Below are positions 25,179-32,198 of a stretch of 38,048 nt of DNA, in pieces. The notes under the pieces are model-generated. The model was given only the letters and a program-made list of their open reading frames with translations, did no database searches and was not told the origin of the DNA. Source of the stretch: Gammaproteobacteria bacterium (lineage in GTDB: Bacteria > Pseudomonadota > Gammaproteobacteria > Xanthomonadales > Wenzhouxiangellaceae). Made by a program: the position numbers and the translations under genes. Within the stretch, counting starts at the first letter, position 1. Each line of letters begins with the position of its first letter. The DNA lies in the NCBI GenBank assembly GCA_003565625.1, contig PXBD01000075.1:1-38048 (forward strand), read 5' to 3'.

Positions 25179-26539
25179 TTGCTCGCGGCCTCCCACGTGG
25201 TTCCTTCTGGTCCGTCCTTCAACAGGATACCGCGCGCGGCAAGATCATCGCGTATGCGGTCGGCGCGGCCGAAATCGCGCTCGGCGCGTGCGGCCTGACG
25301 GGCCTTGATCAGAGCCTCGATTTCGGGCTCGTCCAGGTCGGTTTCCGCCTTGCGCTGATCAAACCAGGCATCGGCCGGCTGCAGCAGCAGGCCGAGTATT
25401 CCGGCGCTGGCGCGCAGGCACGCGACGGCTTCGGTTGACGTGCCGCTGCCGGCATGGCGAGCCACACGGTTGAGCGCGGCCAGCGCGGTGGGCGTATTGA
25501 GGTCGTCTTCGAGTGCGGCGATCACGTCGGGATCGGCTTCGGCCGCGCGCCCATCATCGTGTTCCCGCAGCAGACCATAGAGCCGGTCGAGCGTGGTCTG
25601 GGCCTGTTCCAGGACTTTGTCCGACCAGTCCAGCGGTTGGCGATAGTGGGCCGACAGCAGGACATAGCGCAGCACCTCCCCCGGCCACTGCTTCAGCAGC
25701 TCATGGACTACCAGGGTGTTGCCGAGCGATTTCGACATCTTGCGTTTGTCGACGGTGACAAAGCCGTTGTGCATCCAGTAGCGGGCAAAGACCTCGGTGC
25801 CATGGGCGCAGCGGCTTTGGGCAATCTCGTTTTCATGGTGCGGAAACACCAGATCCTGGCCGCCGGCATGGATGTCGATGGTCTCGCCGAGATGAGCCGC
25901 CGACATCGCCGAGCACTCGATATGCCAGCCCGGACGACCGCGTCCCCACGGGCTGTCCCACCCCGGCAGATTCTCCGGCGAGGGTTTCCAGAGCACGAAG
26001 TCGCCGGGATTGCGCTTGTAGGGTGCGACCTCTACCCGGGCGCCGGCAATCATCTCCCGGCGATCACGACGCGACAACTGGCCGTAGTCCGGGAAGGTCC
26101 CGACATCGAACAGCACGTGCCCCTCGGCGAGGTAGGCATGTCCCTGATCGACCAGTTGATCGATCATGCCGATGATTTCCGTAATGTGATCGGTGGCGCG
26201 CGGCTCGATGGTCGGACGACCCACCCCCAACTGTTCCATGTCGGCGTGGTAGGCCTCGGCGTAGCGACGGGAGATGACCTCGATCGGCACGCCTTCGGCG
26301 GCCGCGGTCTGGTTGATCTTGTCGTCGACGTCGGTGATGTTGCGGGCGTAGATCACCTGCGGGAAGCGACGGCTGAGCACCCGATGCAGCAAGTCGAAGA
26401 TCACCGCTGGTCGGGCATTGCCGATATGGGCATAGTTGTAGACCGTCGGGCCGCAGGCATATAGAGTCACGCGCTGCGGGTCGATGGGCACGAATGGCTC
26501 CTTGCGCCGGGACAAGGTGTTGTAGATCTGGATGCTCAT
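25175..26539 (-). CDS. cysS: Cysteinyl-tRNA synthetase
   Basis: The 454-residue class I synthetase has [18 protein letters not shown] (HIGH-type motif at 37-40, zinc ligand Cys29). It also has WHIECSAMS and the [13 protein letters not shown] zinc-site residues, and KMSKSLGN (about residue 268). It charges tRNA-Cys. The length is normal, with a DALR-type C-terminal helical domain. It heads a two-gene unit with sufE, linking cysteine use in translation with cysteine-derived sulfur. It is divergent from pepQ. Confidence 0.97.
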   Translation of the reverse strand: MSIQIYNTLSRRKEPFVPIDPQRVTLYACGPTVYNYAHIGNARPAVIFDLLHRVLSRRFPQVIYARNITDVDDKINQTAAAEGVPIEVISRRYAEAYHADMEQLGVGRPTIEPRATDHITEIIGMIDQLVDQGHAYLAEGHVLFDVGTFPDYGQLSRRDRREMIAGARVEVAPYKRNPGDFVLWKPSPENLPGWDSPWGRGRPGWHIECSAMSAAHLGETIDIHAGGQDLVFPHHENEIAQSRCAHGTEVFARYWMHNGFVTVDKRKMSKSLGNTLVVHELLKQWPGEVLRYVLLSAHYRQPLDWSDKVLEQAQTTLDRLYGLLREHDDGRAAEADPDVIAALEDDLNTPTALAALNRVARHAGSGTSTEAVACLRASAGILGLLLQPADAWFDQRKAETDLDEPEIEALIKARQAARAERDFGRADRIRDDLAARGILLKDGPEGTTWEAASK

Positions 26540-26619
26540 GGCATGGGTCTGGCGCGCTGCGCGCTACAATTCAGGCTGAAATCAATGGTGCGCCAGTGTA
26601 CCGAACTCCGAGGTCCTTC

Positions 26620-27945
26620 ATGCCGACAACCAACTCGCTGCTGTACGCACGCCACCTCGAGCAGCGTTCTCAACAGGTCGACCAGGCGCTTAGCCAGCTG
26701 GGCTTTGATGCCTTGCTGATCCACTCTGGCCGGCCGCACAAGCGCTTGTTTGACGACCAGCACCCACCGTTTCGCGCGCACGCCCCGTTCGTGGCCATGG
26801 TGCCGCTGCCGTTTGCGGCCGACTGCCTGCTCGAGTTTCGGGTCGGCAGATGTCCGCGCCTTTGGTTTTGTCAGCCCGAAGACTTTTGGCATCTGCCGCC
26901 GGCGCAGCCGGAGGACTGGTGGGCTGATGCCATTGAGATCGAGGCCGTGGACGATCCAGAGGGCTGGGCGCATTGCTTTGATTCACAAAGAGCCCTGGCC
27001 GTCATTGGTGATTCGTCCGAGCTCGGCGGGCTGGCGGTTACAGCGACTCTGAACCCTCCGGCCTTGCTGCATCGTCTGGCCGAGGATCGGACGGTCAAGA
27101 CGGCTTGGGAACGCGACTGTCTGCACCGCGCCAATGAACGAGCCGCCCAGGGTCATCAGGCCGCGGCCGCCGCATTCGAGTCCGGCGCGGCCGAGCTGGA
27201 TATCCATCTGGCCTATCTGGCGGCGGTTGGCCAGGATCAGGACGAGCTTCCGTATGCCAGCATAGTGGCCTTGAACGAACACGCCGCCGTGCTGCACTAT
27301 CAGCATCGCAGCGCGAAGGCCCCGACGTTGTCGCAAAGCTTCCTGCTCGATGCCGGTAGCGACCAGCATGGCTATGCCAGCGACATTAGCCGAACCTGGG
27401 TGGGTCCGAATCATGCCGAGTTCGTCGCCCTGATCCATGAAATGGACGCCCTCCAGCTGCGCCTTTGCGATCAGATGCAGTCCGGCTGCTGTTTCGTGGA
27501 TCTGCATCGCCAGGCCCATCGCGAGCTGGCCGGTTTGCTGCATCGGGCCGGGCTGGTGCGCATGGAGCCGGCTGACCTGCTGGCCGCGGGCATCACCTGC
27601 TACTTTTTCCCGCATGGCCTGGGACATTTTCTGGGCGCGCAGGTGCATGACGTCAACGGCCAGGTCGATCCGTCCGGCGATCCCGTGCCGCCGCCGGACA
27701 CGGACCCCTTCCTGCGCCTGACCCGGCGCCTGGTTGCAGGTAACGTGGTGACGGTGGAGCCCGGCCTTTATTTCATTCCGATGCTGCTGGAACGCCTGCG
27801 CGCCAGTTCACATGGCCGCCATATCGACTGGTCACTGGTCGATCACCTGATGCCCTGCGGCGGCATCCGGATCGAGGACAACGTTCTGGTGACCGAGTCC
27901 GAGCCGATCAACTTCACTCGCCAGGCGTTCGCCGGGCAAGCCTGA
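26620..27945 (+). CDS. pepQ: Xaa-Pro dipeptidase (PepQ type)
   Basis: From the ATG at 26620 (MPTTNSLLYARHLEQR) the product is 441 residues. GAGG lies 8 nt upstream and a TACAAT -10 box at 26565-26570; the frame opens 42 codons earlier inside cysS and is not used. The pita-bread metallopeptidase ligands are visible: Asp pair in LLDAGSDQHGYASDISRTW, His in FPHGLGHFLGAQVHD, Glu in VTVEPGLYF and Glu in IRIEDNVLVT. It cleaves dipeptides with C-terminal proline, and family members can also hydrolyse organophosphates. It is followed after 13 nt by the FAD oxidoreductase gene, a likely operon. Confidence 0.94.
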   Translation: MPTTNSLLYARHLEQRSQQVDQALSQLGFDALLIHSGRPHKRLFDDQHPPFRAHAPFVAMVPLPFAADCLLEFRVGRCPRLWFCQPEDFWHLPPAQPEDWWADAIEIEAVDDPEGWAHCFDSQRALAVIGDSSELGGLAVTATLNPPALLHRLAEDRTVKTAWERDCLHRANERAAQGHQAAAAAFESGAAELDIHLAYLAAVGQDQDELPYASIVALNEHAAVLHYQHRSAKAPTLSQSFLLDAGSDQHGYASDISRTWVGPNHAEFVALIHEMDALQLRLCDQMQSGCCFVDLHRQAHRELAGLLHRAGLVRMEPADLLAAGITCYFFPHGLGHFLGAQVHDVNGQVDPSGDPVPPPDTDPFLRLTRRLVAGNVVTVEPGLYFIPMLLERLRASSHGRHIDWSLVDHLMPCGGIRIEDNVLVTESEPINFTRQAFAGQA

Positions 27946-27958
27946 AGCGTTTGATCGG

Positions 27959-29371
27959 GTGACTGCGTCGTTTCTCGACCAGCTGGAGGCCGTGCTCGAC
28001 AAGCCGGGGCTGTTGCGGCCTGGGGACGGGCTGGAGCGCTACGAATCGGAATGGCGCGGTCGCTATCGATCGCGCGCGCTGGCGGTTGCGCGACCGCAGG
28101 ACGTGTCTGTCCTGGCCGCCGTGGTGGCCTGCTGCGCCCGCCATCAGATCCCCGTGGTGGCCCAGGGGGGCAACACCGGACTGGTCGGTGGCGCGGTGGC
28201 CTGCGGCGAGCGGCGTGAGCTGTTGCTGAGTCTGGATCGCATGACCGCAGTCCGCGCGGTTGATGCACACTCGGCCTGTATGACGGTCGAGGCGGGTTGC
28301 ACCCTCCACAACGCCGCGCGGGCAGCGGCCGAGGCCGGCTGGCGGTTGCCGCTGGCCCTGGCCTCCGGCGGCAGCGCCACCATTGGCGGCATTCTGGCCA
28401 CCAATGCCGGCGGCAATGAAACCATTCGTTTCGGCAACGCGCGCGCCATGGTGCTGGGCGTGGAAGCGGTATTGGCCGATGGCCAGGTGTGGCATGGCCT
28501 GTCGCCGCTGCGCAAGGACAATGCCGGTTACGATCTGGCCCAGTTGCTGGTGGGCTCGGAGGGCACCCTCGCCATACTGAGCGCGGCTACGCTGGCCCTG
28601 CGTCCGCTGCCGGCGCAGCGGGCAGTGGCGTGGCTGGCGGTGTCGTCTCCGGCCGCTGCCCTGAAGGTGCTGGGTGAGCTGCGCCGAGTGCTGGACGAGA
28701 GCCTGAGCGCGTTCGAACTGATCCCGGCCCAGGCGATCGAGTTCGTCCAGCAGCTGTTGCCGGAGGCGACCTGCCCGGTGGCTTCGGATAGCGCCTGGCA
28801 TGTGCTCGTCGATTGTGATTGCGCGCGTCCGGGAGAATCGCTGCGCGAGACCTTGCTGATGGTGCTGGAACGCCTGTATGCCGACGGCGCGGTCAATGAC
28901 GCGGCGCTGGCGGAAACCGAGGCCCAGGCCAATGCTTTCTGGCGCCTGCGCGAATCGATCTCGGATGCGCAAAAAACCGGCGGGGTCAGCATCAAGCACG
29001 ACATTTCGTTGCCGGTCGCCGAGATTCCGTCCTTCCTTGACGAACTGCTGCCGATGCTGCAACGCCAGGTTCCCGGGATCCGGCCGTGCGTTTTCGGTCA
29101 TCTGGGCGACGGCAATCTGCACTTCAATCTCAGCCAGCCACCGGACATGGCAGCTGATGGCTTCCTGGCGCGCGAGGCTGAGCTGAACGAGCTGGTGTTT
29201 GCGCGTGTGCTGGCCCGCGGCGGGTCGATTGCGGCCGAGCATGGAATCGGGCTGCTGCGCCGCGACTGGCTGGCCCGCAGTGCCGATCCGGTGGCCCTGG
29301 AAGCCATGCGGCGAATCAAGCAGGCGCTGGATCCAAACAATCTGCTCAATCCCGGCAAGGTCGTGGGTTGA
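27959..29371 (+). CDS. FAD-binding oxidoreductase, D-2-hydroxyglutarate dehydrogenase-like
   Basis: The 470-residue product has a GTG start (VTASFLDQLEAVL), 13 nt after pepQ. The PCMH-type FAD domain shows PVVAQGGNTGLVGGA and LASGGSATIGGILATNAGGNETIRFGN. The C-terminal oxidase domain shows GGVSIKHDISLPVAEIP, FGHLGDGNLHFNL and AEHGIGLLRRDWL, with metal/substrate His and Glu residues. These match the GlcD / D-2-hydroxyglutarate dehydrogenase group, which oxidise D-2-hydroxy acids. No Fe-S partner subunit (GlcE/GlcF) is adjacent, favouring the single-subunit D-2-hydroxyglutarate type. Exact substrate unproven. It converges on bfr. Confidence 0.88.
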   Translation: MTASFLDQLEAVLDKPGLLRPGDGLERYESEWRGRYRSRALAVARPQDVSVLAAVVACCARHQIPVVAQGGNTGLVGGAVACGERRELLLSLDRMTAVRAVDAHSACMTVEAGCTLHNAARAAAEAGWRLPLALASGGSATIGGILATNAGGNETIRFGNARAMVLGVEAVLADGQVWHGLSPLRKDNAGYDLAQLLVGSEGTLAILSAATLALRPLPAQRAVAWLAVSSPAAALKVLGELRRVLDESLSAFELIPAQAIEFVQQLLPEATCPVASDSAWHVLVDCDCARPGESLRETLLMVLERLYADGAVNDAALAETEAQANAFWRLRESISDAQKTGGVSIKHDISLPVAEIPSFLDELLPMLQRQVPGIRPCVFGHLGDGNLHFNLSQPPDMAADGFLAREAELNELVFARVLARGGSIAAEHGIGLLRRDWLARSADPVALEAMRRIKQALDPNNLLNPGKVVG

Positions 29372-29464
29372 GCTCTGTAAAGCGGGATGGGAAACCGGGG
29401 ATTCCCGACCTAGCCGCCGCGCGCGGTGCGCGAAGCGGTTGGCTATCCGGGAGGGAAGGGCGGT

Positions 29465-29953
29465 TTACTCTTCGCCGGCGTCGGCTGGCACCATCTGGGT
29501 CTGGAAGTAATTTTTCTCGCCCAGGCGGTCGATCAGTTGCAGCTGGGTCTCGAGCCAGTCGACGTGGCCTTCCTCGTCTTCCAGAATGCTTCGAAAGAGG
29601 TCACGGCTGACGTAGTCACGAACCTGTTCGGCATATTCGACCGCGTCGCGGTACATCGGGATGGCGTCGAGTTCCAGCGACAGGTCGCACTCCAGGGCTT
29701 CCTTGGGGGTCTCACCGATCCGCAGTCGCTCCAGGTCCTGCAGGTTGGGCAGGCCGCCCAGAAACAGAATGCGCTTGATCAGCCGGTCAGCGTGCTGCAT
29801 TTCCTCGATCGACTCCTCGTACGACTTCTTGGCCAGACGGTCCAGCCCCCAGTCTTCGAACAGTCGCGAATGCAAGAAATATTGATTAATGGCCGTCAAT
29901 TCGCCCTTCAGGGCCTTGTTCAGCCATTCGATTACCTTCGGGTCACCTTTCAT
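29465..29953 (-). CDS. bfr: Bacterioferritin
   Basis: The 162-residue product has every ferroxidase ligand at the standard position: Glu18, Glu51, His54, Glu94, Glu127 and His130. Met52 is the haem-ligating residue between subunits. The 24-subunit shell stores iron as a ferric mineral. AAGG lies 7 nt before the ATG. bfd is upstream on the same strand, 96 nt away, so the iron store and its reductant partner can be expressed together. An inverted repeat lies in the gap before it. Confidence 0.97.
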   Translation of the reverse strand: MKGDPKVIEWLNKALKGELTAINQYFLHSRLFEDWGLDRLAKKSYEESIEEMQHADRLIKRILFLGGLPNLQDLERLRIGETPKEALECDLSLELDAIPMYRDAVEYAEQVRDYVSRDLFRSILEDEEGHVDWLETQLQLIDRLGEKNYFQTQMVPADAGEE

Positions 29954-29984
29954 CTCGATACCTTATGGGGTTGGCAAGGAAGGC

Positions 29985-30006
29985 GCAATGATATACCAAT
30001 CATTGC
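29985..30006 (-). promoter_or_regulatory. Inverted repeat in the bfr upstream region
   Basis: GCAATGAT (29985-29992) and ATCATTGC (29999-30006) form perfect 8-bp arms around ATACCA. On the minus strand the spacer contains a -10-like TATATC. The arms share AATGAT/ATCATT with Fur half sites, but the spacing is longer than a standard Fur box. It could be an operator for bfr or a small hairpin after bfd. Confidence 0.4.
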
Positions 30007-30049
30007 GGCTGATTTGTTCAGGAAGGGGGTTGCGCGGCCGAGTGGCCCA

Positions 30050-30259
30050 CTAGCCGTTGCTGCTGGCCAGAACCTCAAGCGGCAATGTTCGTTGGGCGCG
30101 AATCTGAACCGAGAGCACCAGTTCCTCGGCAAACTGACGGCAGCTGCCGCAGGTGTTCGAGCAACCGGTAACAGCCTGGATTTCGTCGAATCCCATGCCC
30201 TGCTCGGCAAGCTCGCGGATCGTGCCTTCCTTGAGGCGATTGCAGATGCATACGTACAT
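30050..30259 (-). CDS. bfd: Bacterioferritin-associated ferredoxin
   Basis: From the ATG at 30259 (MYVCICNRLKEGTIRELAEQ) the product is 69 residues. Cys4, Cys6, Cys37 and Cys40 (CGSC) match the [2Fe-2S] ligands of Bfd; Cys33 is extra. Bfd passes electrons to the bacterioferritin haem to release stored iron. The frame opens 12 codons earlier, but those codons cover the -10 box and Fur operator. The C-terminal tail (LSVQIRAQRTLPLEVLASSNG) is longer than in short Bfd proteins. It precedes bfr on the same strand. Confidence 0.92.
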   Translation of the reverse strand: MYVCICNRLKEGTIRELAEQGMGFDEIQAVTGCSNTCGSCRQFAEELVLSVQIRAQRTLPLEVLASSNG

Positions 30260-30268
30260 GATGTGGAA

Positions 30269-30295
30269 ACTATAGCAAATGAGAATGATTGTCAA
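30269..30295 (-). promoter_or_regulatory. Promoter of bfd
   Basis: On the minus strand, TTGACA (30295-30290) and TATAGT (30274-30269) are 15 bp apart, a short spacer that should need help. The predicted start near 30262 leaves at most 3 nt before the ATG, so the transcript may be leaderless. Confidence 0.6.
30275..30293 (-). promoter_or_regulatory. Fur box at the bfd promoter
   Basis: The plus-strand sequence GCAAATGAGAATGATTGTC matches the 19-bp Fur consensus (GATAATGATAATCATTATC) at 14 of 19 positions. It covers the whole spacer between the -35 and -10 boxes of bfd, so Fur binding would block polymerase when iron is plentiful. Confidence 0.75.
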
Positions 30296-30297
30296 TA

Positions 30298-30311
30298 TTG
30301 ATCCAGATCAA
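30298..30311. promoter_or_regulatory. Perfect FNR/Anr-type box upstream of bfd
   Basis: TTGATCCAGATCAA matches TTGAT-N4-ATCAA exactly. Its centre lies about 42 bp upstream of the predicted bfd start, the class II activator position. On the other side it is 86 nt before the DUF427 gene, so it might also act there. Confidence 0.75.
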
Positions 30312-30396
30312 ATTTGCCCGCGTCGTTTTGCTTTTCCTGGCGTTGACGTCCATCCGCGCACACTTGTTGGGTATATCCGCAGACACCGAGCAATCA

Positions 30397-30870
30397 ATGC
30401 AAAACCTGCCCTCAGCCGAATGCGTGTGGGATTATCCGCGGCCGCCGAAAATCGAGCGAATCGATTGGCCGCTGCGGGTAGTTCACCAGGATCAGGTCCT
30501 GGCCGAAACCGACCAAGCGTTCCGGGTGCTCGAGACATCGCATCCGCCCTGTTACTACTTTCCCGCCAACTCGGTGGTCTTCGCCTGCCTCGTGCCCAGC
30601 GAAACCCGGACGTTCTGCGAGTGGAAGGGCCAGGCTCGCTACTGGCATCTGCAGACCAATGAGCAATTGATCGAAGACATCTGCTGGGCTTATCCGTCGC
30701 CGCGTGATCGGCGTCTGGCCGACCACGTATCGTTTTATGCGGGCCGCGTGGACGCCTGCTATGTCGCCGGCGAGCGTGTTCAGCCCCAGGCCGGCGATTT
30801 TTACGGCGGCTGGATCACATCCTGGGTCCAGGGGCCGTTCAAGGGCGGGCCGGGAACGCGGGGCTGGTAG
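30397..30870 (+). CDS. DUF427-domain protein
   Basis: From the ATG at 30397 (MQNLPSAECVWDYPRPPKIE) the product is 157 residues. The DUF427 core is visible: VVHQDQVLAETDQAFRVLETSHPPCYYFPANSV, then CEWKGQARYWHL, then CWAYPSPRDR...VSFYAGRVDACYVAGERVQPQAGDFYGGWIT. It is a small beta-rich soluble fold of unknown function. The frame opens 36 codons earlier in the bfd control region, and that stretch is not convincing as protein. The ribosome-binding site (CGAG) is weak. It is divergent from bfd, and their shared 137-nt gap holds the Fur and FNR boxes. Confidence 0.82.
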   Translation: MQNLPSAECVWDYPRPPKIERIDWPLRVVHQDQVLAETDQAFRVLETSHPPCYYFPANSVVFACLVPSETRTFCEWKGQARYWHLQTNEQLIEDICWAYPSPRDRRLADHVSFYAGRVDACYVAGERVQPQAGDFYGGWITSWVQGPFKGGPGTRGW

Positions 30871-30889
30871 CTGCGTTTCGGCAGCTACC
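30866..30889 (+). terminator. Hairpin at the end of the DUF427 gene
   Basis: GGTAGCTGC (30866-30874), loop GTTTCG, GCAGCTACC (30881-30889) is a perfect 9-bp stem that includes the stop codon. No T-tract follows (CTCGTTGCC), so it is a possible weak terminator or stability hairpin. Confidence 0.4.
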
Positions 30890-30953
30890 TCGTTGCCTGT
30901 GTGCTGATGCCGCGCTCGGCATACTATCGAAACCACTTTCCGGAACGCGCCCT

Positions 30954-31334
30954 ATGAATCCAGTTCTTTTGATCGGAGCCTTGCTGGGGCTGTTGTCGGT
31001 GGCCATCGGCGCTTCAGCCGAGCACCTGCTGCAGCAACGAGTCGACGAAGAAGTCTGGCGCTGGGTGATGACAGCCGTCCGTTACCACCAGATTGGTGCC
31101 GTCACCGTTACCGCCATTGGTCTCGCGCTGGCCGCCCAGGCTCGGGCCGCCGACCGCCTGCGGCTGGCGGCCGGATTTCTTACCGCCGGCACCGTTTTGT
31201 TCAGCTTCAGCATTTATGCCGCTGCCGCTACCGGGGCCCATGCATTGACCTACCTCACGCCCATCGGCGGTGTCACCCTGATGTTCGGCTGGCTTCTGCT
31301 TGTCTGGGCGGCTCTGACTACGGCACCTGATTGA
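30954..31334 (+). CDS. DUF423 family small membrane protein
   Basis: The 126-residue product has four hydrophobic helices: about 2-20, 46-62, 69-91 and 97-121. The family pattern MNPVLLIGALLGLLSVAIGASAEH, VRYHQIGAV and the TYLTPIGGVTLMFGWLLLVWA end match DUF423 (YgdD type). It resides in the inner membrane; its function is unknown. It ends 6 nt before nei, so they are probably co-transcribed. Confidence 0.87.
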   Translation: MNPVLLIGALLGLLSVAIGASAEHLLQQRVDEEVWRWVMTAVRYHQIGAVTVTAIGLALAAQARAADRLRLAAGFLTAGTVLFSFSIYAAAATGAHALTYLTPIGGVTLMFGWLLLVWAALTTAPD

Positions 31335-31340
31335 CGTAAC

Positions 31341-32162
31341 GTGCCCGAGGGGCCGGAAATGTACCGGGTCGCGCGGCGCGTCGCCAAAGCAGTGGCCGGA
31401 GTGCCGCTGACCGAGGTCTGGTTCGCCTTTCCAGCCCTGCAGGCGCAGACCGGAGCGTTGCTTGGGCAGCGTATCGAGGCGGTCGAGACGCTGGGCAAGG
31501 CGCTGCTGGTTCGGTTCGAGAGCGGATATACGATTTACACCCATAATCAGCTGTACGGGCGCTGGATGTTTTCCAAGCCCGAACAACGCCCGGATACCCG
31601 CCGACAACTGCGCCTGGCGCTCAGTGGCCCCACCCGGTCGGCCCTGCTCTACAGCGCATCGACCATCGAGTTGATCAGGCCCGGTCTCCTGGCGGCGCAC
31701 CCGTTCGTCCAGCGCGCCGGGCTTGATGTGCTTTCCAGCCGGGCTGAGGTCGCCGAAATCGTTGCCTGGATCGCCCAGCCGCGTTTCGCCCGACGCCGGC
31801 TTGGGCTTTTGCTGCTGGATCAATCCTTTCTTGCCGGGATCGGCAACTACCTGCGCTCGGAAATTCTGTTTGATGCCGGACTGGACCCAGCTCAGCGGCC
31901 CGTTGATCTGGATCAGAATGCCTTGCGCGCGCTCGCGGTCGTTGTGCACCGACTGCTGTGGCGTTCGGTGGAGACTGCTGGCATCACCAACGACCCCAAG
32001 CTGGCCGCAACCCTGCGCGCGGCGGGCTGGCGTCGCCGGGATTACCGGCATTTCGTGTTTGGCCGTCATGCCCAGGCCTGCTTTCGTTGCGACCGGCCGA
32101 TCGAACGCATCGAGGTCGGCGGCCGACGGTTGTACCGCTGCCCGGGTTGTCAGAGCCGGTAG
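31341..32162 (+). CDS. nei: Endonuclease VIII-type DNA glycosylase
   Basis: The 273-residue product starts at a GTG, reading MPEGPEMYRV. Pro2 is the Schiff-base nucleophile and Glu3 the acid of the Fpg/Nei family. The helix-two-turn-helix region has LLLLDQSFLAGIGNYLRSEILFDAGL. The C-terminal zinc finger has CFRCDRPIERIEVGGRRLYRCPGC. MPEGPE rather than MPELPE, and the GRWMFSK segment, favour Nei over Fpg. It removes oxidised pyrimidines and nicks the abasic site. The GTG lies 6 nt after the DUF423 stop, suggesting coupled translation. Confidence 0.95.
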   Translation: MPEGPEMYRVARRVAKAVAGVPLTEVWFAFPALQAQTGALLGQRIEAVETLGKALLVRFESGYTIYTHNQLYGRWMFSKPEQRPDTRRQLRLALSGPTRSALLYSASTIELIRPGLLAAHPFVQRAGLDVLSSRAEVAEIVAWIAQPRFARRRLGLLLLDQSFLAGIGNYLRSEILFDAGLDPAQRPVDLDQNALRALAVVVHRLLWRSVETAGITNDPKLAATLRAAGWRRRDYRHFVFGRHAQACFRCDRPIERIEVGGRRLYRCPGCQSR

Positions 32163-32198
32163 AATACGAGGCCGACCTCAGCACGGATCGTTCAAATC

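Noticed and set aside
30289-30396. N-terminal 36-codon extension of the DUF427 frame, which would give a hydrophobic leader
   Set aside because: It covers the Fur and FNR boxes of bfd and starts at a non-ATG codon; the DUF427 match begins at the ATG at 30397.
30871-30893. GGCAGCTACCTCG shared between 30880-30892 and the tRNA-Pro upstream region
   Set aside because: A 13-base match with no further similarity; in the first place it is half of a local hairpin. Treated as chance.
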